Position numbers and translations under genes: made by a program
The notes under the pieces: model-generated
What the model was told of the DNA's origin: nothing
The model's input: the letters and a program-made list of their open reading frames with translations, nothing else
The model's database searches: none
Origin: Acidihalobacter ferrooxydans
GTDB lineage: Bacteria; Pseudomonadota; Gammaproteobacteria; DSM-5130; Acidihalobacteraceae
Reading direction: 5' to 3'
DNA length: 64,000 nt
Assembly (NCBI RefSeq): GCF_001975725.1
Contig: NZ_CP019434.1
Span: 2,363,646 to 2,427,645, forward strand
In this document: piece by piece, positions 17,822 through 26,313 of the stretch
Layout of the letters: each line of letters opens with the position of its first letter
How positions within the stretch are numbered: the first letter of the stretch is position 1

Positions 17822-17832
17822 TGGCCTCGGGA

Positions 17833-17861
17833 CGCCCGGCCACCTTGAAGGTGTCCGGGCG
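17833..17861 (+). repeat. Stem-loop between the SQR-like and DUF1641 genes
   Basis: CGCCCGG (17833-17839) pairs with CCGGGCG (17855-17861), and an inner CACCT/AGGTG extends the stem across one mismatch. No T-run follows, so it is more likely an mRNA-processing or stabilising hairpin than a terminator. The outer arms are identical to those of the SOR terminator. Confidence 0.7.
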
Positions 17862-17899
17862 CCTGAACTCCATTCACAACAATTTAAAGGAGCAAGGTC

Positions 17900-18730
17900 A
17901 TGGAAGCTCAAGCCAAATCAGGAAACGACTCCCCGCTGACTGCGGAGCAATGGGCCGGGCTCGCCCGCCTGGGCGATTTTGGCAATAAACTCGGCGCGCT
18001 CACCGACGGCCCTCTGGCGGGTGCGGCCACGGCGGTGATCGACCGCTTCGGCGAACTCGACGGCCGCTACGACCTCGCCACACTGGCGGAAAAGCTGGTC
18101 GCCACGGTCGCGACGCTCGAACGGGCAGGCTTGCTCGATCTCGTGCGCGAAAATGCGCAATTCATCGCCGACAGCCTTGAAGTGCTGACGCCGATGCTCG
18201 ACGACTGGCTCGGTCGTATCAAGGAACTCCCGGCGTCCGAATTCAAGGCCGATGCCGAATTCGTTCTCGCCCTGCTGCGCAAGACGCGCGTCATCGCCGG
18301 TTTCGTTGAGGACAAGCTGGCCGGCGAACTGACCGGCAAGACCGCGGCGCTGACCGAATTCATGCAGCGCAACGACACGGATCAGGCCGTCGCCGAAGCA
18401 CTGGTACAGCTCGGACGGCTCTACCGCTGCGGTTTGCTCGCACGCCTCGGCGACCTGGCCGAATATGTCGCAGGTCTCGAAGAAGGCACTGATTTCGAAT
18501 CCCTGGTCGGCAATCTGGTGGAGAGTCTGCCTAAAAACGCGATCGGCCAGGCAATCGATGTCATGCACAGTGCCGAGGATGCCATGGAAGATGCGCGCAA
18601 GGATGAACAACATCTTGGCGGCTACGCCGGCATGTTGCACCTGCTGCGCGACGAGGAAGTGCAGAAAGGCTTGCGCATGCTTTCGGTGCTGCCGATTTAT
18701 CTGGAAAAGCGGATGGAAAAACACGACTGA
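17900..18730 (+). CDS. DUF1641-family protein
   Basis: A 276-residue, mostly helical protein. The C-terminal pattern GYAGMLHLLRDEEVQKGLRMLSVL is the DUF1641 hallmark. No membrane segment or metal motif is evident. Proteins of this family are known beside sulfide:quinone oxidoreductases and formate dehydrogenases; their role is not established. Position between the SQR-like and DsrE-like genes suggests an accessory or scaffold function in sulfide oxidation (inference). The ATG follows AAAGGAGCAAGGTC. Good RBS spacing and matching base composition suggest it belongs with its neighbours. Confidence 0.8.
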   Translation: MEAQAKSGNDSPLTAEQWAGLARLGDFGNKLGALTDGPLAGAATAVIDRFGELDGRYDLATLAEKLVATVATLERAGLLDLVRENAQFIADSLEVLTPMLDDWLGRIKELPASEFKADAEFVLALLRKTRVIAGFVEDKLAGELTGKTAALTEFMQRNDTDQAVAEALVQLGRLYRCGLLARLGDLAEYVAGLEEGTDFESLVGNLVESLPKNAIGQAIDVMHSAEDAMEDARKDEQHLGGYAGMLHLLRDEEVQKGLRMLSVLPIYLEKRMEKHD

Positions 18731-18822
18731 TCGTCGGGACGGACGGCTACACGCCCTGCTTCCGGACACACGGCATGGCATCCGCTTTTTGTTCATATCA
18801 TCGAACGTAAGGAGTTCACATC

Positions 18823-19143
18823 ATGGAAAAATGGGTCTTGCAAGTCATGACCGGTGAAAACTGGGAGCATGTACTGATGATGGTCAAACAGAATCTGGAG
18901 CGGGTCGATCTGAAAGTGGTCGCCCTCGGCAAAGCGGTGGTGCCACTGTTCGCGCCCGGCAAGGTACGACAGGCCATGGAAGAGGCTGTTGCCAACGGGC
19001 TCAATCTGGAAATCTGCACCGTGAGCATGGAAGGCGCGGGCCTGTCTGGAGCCGAGTTGCCCAAGGGCGCCACCGCGCAACCCGGCCTCGTGGCCATCAG
19101 CGAAGCGCGCCAGCAGGGCTACACCTACTTTGTCGTAGCCTGA
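18823..19143 (+). CDS. Small DsrE/DsrF-like protein
   Basis: A 106-residue protein with a DsrE-like alpha/beta layout: MTGENWEHVLMMVKQNLER, then DLKVVALGKAVVPLF, then LNLEICTVSMEGAGLSGAELPKG. The single cysteine, in EICTVSM, sits where family members often bear a persulfide-carrying or structural cysteine. DsrE-type proteins pass sulfane sulfur between partners. In this gene group it may take up persulfide formed by the SQR-like enzyme or SOR products. The ATG at 18823 has AAGGAG nine bases upstream. Confidence 0.75.
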   Translation: MEKWVLQVMTGENWEHVLMMVKQNLERVDLKVVALGKAVVPLFAPGKVRQAMEEAVANGLNLEICTVSMEGAGLSGAELPKGATAQPGLVAISEARQQGYTYFVVA

Positions 19144-19156
19144 TTGAAACCCCCTA

Positions 19157-19186
19157 CAATGGAGCCACATCCATCGGGCTCCATTG
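19157..19186 (+). repeat. Perfect 10-bp stem-loop before the peroxiredoxin gene
   Basis: CAATGGAGCC (19157-19166) and GGCTCCATTG (19177-19186) form a perfect 10-bp stem with a 10-base loop, followed by ATTT. It lies between the DsrE-like stop and the peroxiredoxin ATG and could be a weak terminator, an attenuator or a processing site. Confidence 0.75.
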
Positions 19187-19208
19187 ATTTCACACCAAGG
19201 AGATCAAC

Positions 19209-19871
19209 ATGGAGAATGAAAAACCACTGGAAACCTCACAAACGCCCCGCCTGAACGAACCGGCGCCCTCATTCAAGGCCAACACCACTCATGGCCCGAA
19301 ATCGCTGGAAGACTACAGAGGCAAGTGGCTGGTATTGTTTTCACATCCGGCCGATTTCACACCTGTATGCACCACCGAGTTCATCGGGTTCGCGAAACAC
19401 TATGCGGAATTCCAGAAGCTGGATTGTGAATTATTGGGCTTATCCATCGACAGTAATTCCGCACATATCGCCTGGATACGCAACATCAAGGAAAAATTTG
19501 GTGTCGAGATACCGTTCCCGATCATCGAAGATCTGAGCATGGACGTGGCGCATACATACGGGATGATTCATCCTGGTGCGGGTGACACGTCGACGGTGCG
19601 TTCGGCCTTTTTCATCGATCCCGATGGTCTGCTGCGCGCCATGATTTACTACCCGATGACCAACGGGCGATCAATTCCGGAATTCCTGCGGCTCATCGAG
19701 GCCCTTCAAGCCACGGATCAACATGCCTGCGCCACGCCCGAAGGATGGAAGCCCGGCGACCCGGTGCTGGTACCACCACCAGCCACCGCGGATGGAGCCG
19801 ACAAGCGCGTCGAAGAAGGCTATGAGTGCACCGATTGGTATTTCTGCACGAAACCCCTGAAAAAAGACTGA
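19209..19871 (+). CDS. Archaeal-type thioredoxin peroxidase (Prx6-class peroxiredoxin)
   Basis: A 220-residue peroxiredoxin that reduces peroxides. The peroxidatic cysteine is Cys54 in FTPVCTTEF. The C-terminal pair Cys207 and Cys213 in YECTDWYFCTK matches the arrangement and numbering of archaeal Prx6-type enzymes such as Aeropyrum TPx, not the usual bacterial AhpC or Bcp. The C-terminal dimerisation arm (PEGWKPGDPVLVPPPAT) is present. Lying last in the SOR group, it may deal with oxidants formed during aerobic sulfur oxidation, or act on sulfane species (inference). The architecture suggests transfer from acidophilic archaea. Confidence 0.9.
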   Translation: MENEKPLETSQTPRLNEPAPSFKANTTHGPKSLEDYRGKWLVLFSHPADFTPVCTTEFIGFAKHYAEFQKLDCELLGLSIDSNSAHIAWIRNIKEKFGVEIPFPIIEDLSMDVAHTYGMIHPGAGDTSTVRSAFFIDPDGLLRAMIYYPMTNGRSIPEFLRLIEALQATDQHACATPEGWKPGDPVLVPPPATADGADKRVEEGYECTDWYFCTKPLKKD

Positions 19872-19999
19872 ATCAAGATCACCATAATCATCTGATACAG
19901 GGATTTGCCGGTTTAATGCGCGGTTAAGCTGCAAGGCGGTCAGACGCACAACGACCAGAAACTGTTCGGCGCAAAGACGCGCCAGTGCGCATCGCGCTC

Positions 20000-20037
20000 C
20001 GTCGTATATCAACTGTACGACCGATTCATATACGACG
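20000..20037. repeat. Perfect 10-bp inverted repeat in the gap after the peroxiredoxin gene
   Basis: CGTCGTATAT (20000-20009) and ATATACGACG (20028-20037) are exact inverted repeats with an 18-base loop that contains a third GTACGAC. It lies in the 383-base gap 19872-20254, where I see no gene. It could be an operator; the arms are too weakly GC-rich and lack a T-run for a clear terminator. Confidence 0.6.
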
Positions 20038-20254
20038 AACGTAACCGGCGGATACTTGGCCTGGGGGTTCCAAATAGTGTTCGGAAGGCATCAACTGTGC
20101 CGATCAGACAGCGTCCAGTCCGTATACGCGCGTCTACAATACCTTGTATGACTCGCCACGTCCGACCAGCACAGCGCGTGGGCCATCCCAGTCAATAATC
20201 AGGCGACCAACAACAAGAAGGTGACTCGATGCACGCCAACCGGACACAAAACGC

Positions 20255-21946
20255 ATGAGCGCGACTGGTAGCGTTCTGCGCAGTTTCGTCGGGGCCAACG
20301 GGCTCAAGCGCGCGGCCTTCCCCGCACTCGCTCTCCTGCTTGCACTCTCCGCACTCGTGCTGAGCGTGCTGGTGAGTCTTTGGTGGCTGCTGGCATTGGC
20401 CTTCGCGCTAGCCCTGCTCGGCCTCGGTCTGCACGATATGTGGCAGCAGCGTTCCGCATTGCTGGCCAACTATCCGGTCGCTGCCCGCTTCCGCTGGCTG
20501 GCGCTCGATCTGCGGCCTTTTTTCCGCGCCTACATGGTCGAAGACGATGAAGAAGGCAAACCCTACAGCTATGAAGCGCGGCGGTTGGTCTACGAGCGCG
20601 CCGAACGCGCCTCCAGCACTCACCCCTTCGGCACCGAACTCGACCCCTACGCCGAGGAATTCGTCTGGATCAGCCACTCGATGGCGCCGGTCGCCGAACC
20701 CGAAAAAGACCCGCGCGTCAGGATCGGCAGCGAGCAGGCCGGCAGCCCCTACGCCGCCTCCGTGTTCAACATCTCCGCAATGAGCTTCGGCGCACTGTCA
20801 GCCAACGCCATCGAGGCGCTGAATCTGGGCGCCAAACGCGGCGGTTTCTACCACGACACCGGCGAGGGCGGCATCAGCCCCTATCACCTCAAACACGGCG
20901 GTGATCTGGTCTGGGAACTCGGCTCGGGCTATTTCGGCGCGCGCGACGCAAAAGGCCGCTTCGACCCGGCACAGTTCGCCGAGCAGGCACAGCGCGACAG
21001 CGTGCGCATGACCGAGATCAAACTCAGCCAGGGCGCCAAACCCGGCCACGGCGGACTCTTGCCGGCGGCCAAAGTCACGCCGGAAATCGCCGACACACGC
21101 AAGGTTCCGATGCACCAGGACTGCCTCTCCCCGCGTGGTCACGCCGCCTTCTCCACGCCGGTCGAAATGCTCGAATTCGCCGCGCGCATGCGCGAACGGT
21201 CCGGCGGCAAACCGGTCGGCATCAAATTCTGCGTCGGCCAGCCGCACGAGGTCATGGCCGTGATGAAGGCCATGCGCGAGACCGGCATACTGCTCGACTA
21301 CATCGTCGTTGACGGTGCCGAAGGCGGCACCGGCGCCGCGCCGCTGGAACTGTCCAACAGCGTCGGCATGCCGCTGCAAGACGGTCTGATCGTGGTCCGC
21401 AACGCACTGGTCGGCAGCGGCCTGCACCAGCAGGTCAGACTGGCCGCCAGCGGCAAGCTCTACTCCGGTGCCGGACTGGCCGAGTGCCTCGCTATCGGCG
21501 CCGACTGGGGCAATGCCGCGCGTTCCTTTCTGTTCTCCATCGGCTGCATCCAGGCGCAGCGCTGCCACACCGGCACCTGCCCGACCGGGATCACCACGCA
21601 GGACCCTGCGCGCATGCGGGGCCTCGACCCCGAGGTGCAGGGCCAGCGCGCGGCCAATTTCCAGAGTGCGACGGTCGAGGCGCTGATGGAAATCGTCGCC
21701 GCCGCCGGGCTGGAGCATCCGCGAGACCTGCGCCCGCACCACGTGCATCACCGCATCAGCGCATCCAAGTCGCTGCCGCTGGATCACATCTGGGAATTCC
21801 TGCCCGCAAACGCATTGCTCGACGCGCCGGAAGAAACCGCATATGCGCGCTGGTGGGAAGCCGCCGATCCGCACAGCTTCCGGCCACGCATCGATCTTGG
21901 CGTTGCCCGCGCCCGCGCGCCGGGCATCGCCGAAGCGGACTACTGA
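20255..21946 (+). CDS. FMN-binding glutamate-synthase-family protein
   Basis: A 563-residue protein with two N-terminal membrane segments (about residues 20-60) and a soluble domain like the FMN/synthase core of the glutamate synthase large subunit. Visible marks are FNISAMSFGALSANAIEALN, the glycine-rich AKPGHGGLLPAAKVTPEIA, VVDGAEGGTGAAPLE, and the cysteine cluster CIQAQRCHTGTCPTGI that would bind a 3Fe-4S centre. It lacks the glutaminase domain of true GltB, so its reaction is uncertain. The next gene, poxB, follows after 60 bases. Its closeness to glutamate decarboxylase may be meaningful. Confidence 0.85.
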   Translation: MSATGSVLRSFVGANGLKRAAFPALALLLALSALVLSVLVSLWWLLALAFALALLGLGLHDMWQQRSALLANYPVAARFRWLALDLRPFFRAYMVEDDEEGKPYSYEARRLVYERAERASSTHPFGTELDPYAEEFVWISHSMAPVAEPEKDPRVRIGSEQAGSPYAASVFNISAMSFGALSANAIEALNLGAKRGGFYHDTGEGGISPYHLKHGGDLVWELGSGYFGARDAKGRFDPAQFAEQAQRDSVRMTEIKLSQGAKPGHGGLLPAAKVTPEIADTRKVPMHQDCLSPRGHAAFSTPVEMLEFAARMRERSGGKPVGIKFCVGQPHEVMAVMKAMRETGILLDYIVVDGAEGGTGAAPLELSNSVGMPLQDGLIVVRNALVGSGLHQQVRLAASGKLYSGAGLAECLAIGADWGNAARSFLFSIGCIQAQRCHTGTCPTGITTQDPARMRGLDPEVQGQRAANFQSATVEALMEIVAAAGLEHPRDLRPHHVHHRISASKSLPLDHIWEFLPANALLDAPEETAYARWWEAADPHSFRPRIDLGVARARAPGIAEADY

Positions 21947-22006
21947 ACAACGCCCCGCACAGCTCACTCACACCGGCTCGCGCCGAACCGTTACTGGAGA
22001 CGCCCT

Positions 22007-23722
22007 ATGCCCGCCACCGTATCCGAAGTCATCGTCGACACCCTCGTGCAGGCCGGCGCCAAGCGCTGCTACGGCATCGTCGGCGATACCATCAACCACC
22101 TCACCGACGCCATGCGCCGCTCACCGCTGCACTGGGTGCATGTGCGCCATGAGGAAGTCGGCGCCCTCGCCGCCGGTGGCGAATCCTACCTGACCGGCAC
22201 GCTGAGCGTTTGCGCCGGCACCTGCGGCCCCGGCAGTCTGCACTTCGTCAACGGCATCTTCGAGAGTCACCGCAACGGCGCCCCCGTGCTGCTCATCGCC
22301 TCCGATGTGGATCGCCGCGAACGCGGCCTCGGCTTTCCCCAGGCGCTCGACCAACGCCGGATCTACGAACAATGCTCGGTGTTCTGCGAAGAAATCGCCC
22401 ACCCCGAGCAGGCGCGCCGGATCACGGCCATGGCCGCACAGGCGGCGCTGAACAAGTGTGGCGTCGCCGTCGTCATCGTCGCCGGCGACATGTTCAAGGA
22501 AACCGCCGCCGACGAACTGCCCTGGGCCGTACACTGTGCCGCGCCAGTCGTGCGCCCGAGCGATGCCGAACTCGACCGCCTCGCCGCGCTGATCACCGAC
22601 GCCAGACGCATCACCCTCTACGCCGGCATCGGCGCGCGCAGCGGCCGCGAACAGACCATCGCGCTGGCCCGCCACCTCCAGGCGCCGCTGGTGCACACCA
22701 CCCGCGCCAAGGAGTTCCTCGAACCCGACAATCCATACAACGTCGGCATGAACGGCATACTCGGCAACAAGGCCGGCTTTCACGCGGTCAACGACTGCGA
22801 CCTGCTGATCTGCCTGGGCACCGACTTCGCCTATACCCAGTTCTATCCCGACAACGCGAAAATCGTGCAGATCGACACCGATGCGACTCACCTGGGTCGC
22901 CGCGCACCCATCGATCTCGGCCTGGTCGGCGACGTCGGCGCCACAGTCGACGCGTTGCTGCCCCGGCTGGCACCGCGCACCGACGACGCGCACCTGCGCA
23001 AGGCGCTGGACACCTGGGCCGACGACCGCAAACGCCTGGAACACAGCGCCGACGAACCCGACCCGACGCTGATTCATCCGCAGTTCGTCGCCCACACCCT
23101 CGACCGCCTCGCCGCCGCCGATGCCGTTTTCACGGCCGACGGCGGCTCGCCGATGGTCTGGCTGCTGCGCCACCTGACCGCGAACGGCCAACGCAGCTTC
23201 CTCACCAGCCTGCTCCACGGCACCATGGCCAACGCCTACCCGCAGGCGCTCGGCATGGCACTGGCCGCGCCCCAGCGGCAGGTGATCGCGCTGTGTGGTG
23301 ACGGCGGCATGACCATGCTGATGGGCGATCTGCTGACTCTGGTGCAGGAAAACGTGCCGGTCAAACTCCTCGTGTTCGACAACGGCTCGCTGGGCTTCGT
23401 CGAAATGGAGCAGCGCATTGAAGGCCTGCTCGACAGCTACACCGACCTCAAGAATCCGGACTTCGCCAAGCTGGCCGAAGCCTGCGGCCTGTTCGGCCGA
23501 CGCGTCGAACAGGCCAACGCGCTCGAACCGGCCATGCACGAATGGCTGACACACGACGGCCCGGCGCTGCTTGATGTCAAGGTCAACCGCATGGAACTGG
23601 TCATGCCGCCCGAGGTCGAACTGTCGCAAGTCGCCTCCACGGCGATCTTTGGCACCAAGGCCATCCTCAGCGGACGCACGGACGAGTTCATGGCGCTGCT
23701 GAAGAACAATTTCTGGCGCTGA
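22007..23722 (+). CDS. poxB: Pyruvate oxidase (pyruvate:quinone oxidoreductase type)
   Basis: A 571-residue thiamine-diphosphate and FAD enzyme; E. coli PoxB has 572. The TPP glutamate is in VRHEEVGALAAGGE, CAGTCGPGSLHFVNG follows, and the TPP/Mg motif is GDGGMTMLMGD to VFDNGS. The C-terminal tail (LSGRTDEFMALLKNNFWR) resembles the E. coli lipid-activated peptide, pointing to membrane-linked decarboxylation of pyruvate to acetate and CO2 with quinone reduction. The ATG is preceded by TGGAGACGCCCT. A 30-base gap to the GadC-like gene suggests one transcript. Confidence 0.88.
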   Translation: MPATVSEVIVDTLVQAGAKRCYGIVGDTINHLTDAMRRSPLHWVHVRHEEVGALAAGGESYLTGTLSVCAGTCGPGSLHFVNGIFESHRNGAPVLLIASDVDRRERGLGFPQALDQRRIYEQCSVFCEEIAHPEQARRITAMAAQAALNKCGVAVVIVAGDMFKETAADELPWAVHCAAPVVRPSDAELDRLAALITDARRITLYAGIGARSGREQTIALARHLQAPLVHTTRAKEFLEPDNPYNVGMNGILGNKAGFHAVNDCDLLICLGTDFAYTQFYPDNAKIVQIDTDATHLGRRAPIDLGLVGDVGATVDALLPRLAPRTDDAHLRKALDTWADDRKRLEHSADEPDPTLIHPQFVAHTLDRLAAADAVFTADGGSPMVWLLRHLTANGQRSFLTSLLHGTMANAYPQALGMALAAPQRQVIALCGDGGMTMLMGDLLTLVQENVPVKLLVFDNGSLGFVEMEQRIEGLLDSYTDLKNPDFAKLAEACGLFGRRVEQANALEPAMHEWLTHDGPALLDVKVNRMELVMPPEVELSQVASTAIFGTKAILSGRTDEFMALLKNNFWR

Positions 23723-23752
23723 ACCCAAGCCACGCGCCCACAGGAGATCGCA

Positions 23753-25207
23753 ATGCCGGACTCATCGGCCACCGACGCGCGGCCTGCGCAGCATCTGGGC
23801 GTCGTCACGCTCACACTGATGACCGCGGCGCTGTTTCTCACGCTGCGCAATATGCCGATGATGGCTGCAACCGGGCTGCAGATGGTGTTTTTCAACCTCA
23901 TCACCGTGTTCGCCTTCCTCATCCCCATCGCGCTGGTCTCGGCGGAGCTGGCGACCGCCTGGCCCAAGAACGGTGTGTTCCACTGGGTCGAGGAAGCCTT
24001 CGGCACGCGCTGGGGCCTCACCGCCGTGTGGCTGCAATGGGTGCAAAGCGTATTCGGCATCACCTCGATCCTGTCCTATGTCGCCGCCAGCCTCGCCTAC
24101 GCCTTCAACCCGGCACTGGCCAGCAACCGTTATTTCATCGTCGGCGTCATTCTCGCCGTGTACTGGATCGCCACGCTGGCCAACCTGCGCGGCACGCGCG
24201 CCTCCGGGATGATCTCCAGCGTGTGCCTGAGCGCCGGCGTGCTGTTGCCCAGCGTGGTACTCATCGGCATGGCCGCGCTCTATGTCATCCAGGGTCGGCC
24301 GGTGCATCTAGACCTCGCGCCGACTGTGAGCAACTGGCTCCCGCTCGCGCATCCGCAAGACTCGCTGGTGCTGTTCCTGAGCTTCATCTTCGGCGTGGTC
24401 GGCATCGAGGTCTCGGCTACCCACGCGCGCGAAATACGCAACGTACGCCGCAACTACCCCATCGCCGTATTCGCCGCCGCCGCGCTCGGCTTCGTCGTCA
24501 CCCTGCTCGGCGGGCTGGCAGTCGCCGCGGTCGTACCCAAGGGTCAGCTCGACCTGGTCTCCGGCAGCGTGCAGGCGCTCAAGACATTGTTCGACACTTG
24601 GGACCTCGGCCCGCTGGTGCCCATCGCCGCGCTGCTGGTCGCGCTCGGCGCAGCCGGGCAGGTCAGCACCTGGGTGGTCGGGCCGATCAAGGGGCTGTGG
24701 GCAGCGGGGCGTTCCGGCAATCTGCCACCACTGTTTCAGGAAGTGAATGCCCAGGGCGTACCGCGCAATCTGCTCATCGTGCAGGCGTTGGCGATGAGTA
24801 CCGTCGCGCTGGTCTTTCTCGTCGTCCCCTCGGTGAACACCGCTTTTCTGATGCTCACCTCGGCTGCGGTCATCCTCTATGCCACGATGTACCTGATGCT
24901 GTTCGCCGCCGCCATCCGCCTGCGCTACACCGAGTCCGACACGCCGCGTCCCTACCGCGTCCCCGGCGGTCGGGTCTGGGGCCTTTGGCTGGTGGCTGGA
25001 ACGGGCTTCGTCACCACGCTTGCCTGCCTGCTGATCGGCCTGTTGCCGCCCGGCCAGGGCGTCAGGGAAACAATCTACGCACCGGCCATGCTGATTGCCC
25101 TGGCGCTGGTGATCACCCTCCCCCTGTTGTTGTATCACTGGCGCCGACCGGCGTGGGCGCAAACCGCCGCGGCCGACAAATCAATCGGAACCGTTGAACT
25201 CGGATGA
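23753..25207 (+). CDS. GadC-like amino acid antiporter (APC superfamily)
   Basis: A 484-residue transporter with about twelve hydrophobic segments. It follows the glutamate:GABA antiporter pattern: LRNMPMMAATGLQMVFFNL, WPKNGVFHWVEEAFGTRWG, GVVGIEVSATHAREIRN, and GQVSTWVVGPIKGLWAAGRSG. Such proteins bring in glutamate and export GABA, removing a proton with each decarboxylation cycle. Glutamate decarboxylase lies 1.1 kb downstream on the same strand. RBS AGGAGATCGCA is well placed. The last codons fall in a dispersed repeat (25196-25250), so the C-terminus may be a replacement; it lacks the long C-plug of E. coli GadC. Confidence 0.85.
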   Translation: MPDSSATDARPAQHLGVVTLTLMTAALFLTLRNMPMMAATGLQMVFFNLITVFAFLIPIALVSAELATAWPKNGVFHWVEEAFGTRWGLTAVWLQWVQSVFGITSILSYVAASLAYAFNPALASNRYFIVGVILAVYWIATLANLRGTRASGMISSVCLSAGVLLPSVVLIGMAALYVIQGRPVHLDLAPTVSNWLPLAHPQDSLVLFLSFIFGVVGIEVSATHAREIRNVRRNYPIAVFAAAALGFVVTLLGGLAVAAVVPKGQLDLVSGSVQALKTLFDTWDLGPLVPIAALLVALGAAGQVSTWVVGPIKGLWAAGRSGNLPPLFQEVNAQGVPRNLLIVQALAMSTVALVFLVVPSVNTAFLMLTSAAVILYATMYLMLFAAAIRLRYTESDTPRPYRVPGGRVWGLWLVAGTGFVTTLACLLIGLLPPGQGVRETIYAPAMLIALALVITLPLLLYHWRRPAWAQTAAADKSIGTVELG

Positions 25208-25250
25208 CCCGTCAGGCGAAGTAATGATTGCGCAATGATATCGATGCCCA
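25196..25250. repeat. Dispersed repeat, family D fragment at the end of the GadC-like gene
   Basis: GTCAGGCGAAGTAATGATTG and CGCAATGAT match the beginning of the D copy at 48313 (TCATCAGGCGAGGTCAATGA, TTGCGCAACGAT). The antiporter stop codon (25205-25207) lies inside the matching part. Confidence 0.5.
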
Positions 25251-25389
25251 CCGACAAGGCTGTTGTTGTCTATCCATGCGGCAAAACGGGCGTAAGGAGA
25301 GGTGTATCGGTAATGATGGCCGACTGAGGAAGTAGCCCTTTTGGAATCAAGAGGACCCGCGAGATCACTGGCAGTTGTGAACATCCGGG
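25251..25389. repeat. Dispersed repeat, family B copy 4
   Basis: Contains the family core GTATCGGTAATGATGGCCGA, CTGAGGAA, TGGAATCAAGAGGACCCGCG and the terminal block GGCAGTTGTGAACATCCGG. The full form with both inverted ends is at 39451-39610. With the D fragment it fills the gap between the antiporter and the membrane protein gene. Confidence 0.6.
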
Positions 25390-25476
25390 TCAAAGCACCG
25401 GGGCGCATATCCATTCTGCTCACCCCTCAAGAAAAACATTGAACTCGCTGTGGCGAGGCAAGACAAAGGAAATGCC

Positions 25477-26223
25477 ATGCTCTTCATCGTCGCCAATTTC
25501 ACCCTCGCCGGCATTTTGCTGGGCATCGGCATACTGACCCTCAGAAAAGTCAGCACGCCCAACGAATGGGTGTTCGCCACCCTGCCGCTGCTGTTCGGTC
25601 TGCATCAGTTCGACCAGGGCTTCGTGTGGCTCGGGCTGTATGGCTTCGTCGGCTCCCACACGCTACACATTACGGCCACTTTGTTCGTGTTCTATGCCCA
25701 GGCCGCGCTACCATTCTGGGTGCCTCTTGCAGTGTGGCTGCTGGAACCACGCGGCGCAAAACGGCATCTACTCGGCCTGCTGACGCTGATCGGCGCAGCG
25801 CTCGCCGTTTACGTTGCCTGGAGGCTGGCAGTCACGCCCACGCAGGTTTACGTCCACCACAGCTCGCTGGTCTACGACAACCCAGCCACGCAGCATCTGT
25901 GGGTCGCCGTGTTGTATATCCTCACCACCTGTGGCGCGTTGATTATCAGCCGCAGCGTGCCGATCCAGATTTTCGGCTGGCTGAACTTGCTTGGCTTGAC
26001 CGTGGTGTTCATTGTCGCGCACTACTCGTTTACCGCGCTGTGGTGCCTGTATGCCGCGCTGGTCAGCGGGGTGCTCTACCTGTACTTCATCGAACGACGC
26101 ATCGCGTTCCTGCGCGTGCTGCGCCAGACAGAAACGCATCTTGAACTGCGCGCTGCCGAAGAACTCGACCGATTGAATCGCCACCTCCCGCGCCTGCGTA
26201 AACTGCTGCCGCGCGATGGCTGA
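25477..26223 (+). CDS. Polytopic membrane protein of unknown function (DUF6629-like)
   Basis: A 248-residue protein with about seven hydrophobic segments and a basic, helical C-terminus (RQTETHLELRAAEELDRLNR). Features such as LLFGLHQFDQGFVWLGL and VPLAVWLLEP recall the DUF6629 family, an assignment I make from memory only. It lies between the GadC-like gene and glutamate decarboxylase, both on the same strand; no biochemical role can be proposed. I use the ATG at 25477 because AAAGGAA sits just before it; the ATG at 25450 would add nine non-hydrophobic residues. Confidence 0.6.
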   Translation: MLFIVANFTLAGILLGIGILTLRKVSTPNEWVFATLPLLFGLHQFDQGFVWLGLYGFVGSHTLHITATLFVFYAQAALPFWVPLAVWLLEPRGAKRHLLGLLTLIGAALAVYVAWRLAVTPTQVYVHHSSLVYDNPATQHLWVAVLYILTTCGALIISRSVPIQIFGWLNLLGLTVVFIVAHYSFTALWCLYAALVSGVLYLYFIERRIAFLRVLRQTETHLELRAAEELDRLNRHLPRLRKLLPRDG

Positions 26224-26313
26224 ACGATGCACATAGCGACCAGCCACCCCATTATTCCAGCCAATCAGCGCCACCCCAACCACTGCGGCAAGGCGCACCA
26301 ACAGGAGTCAACA

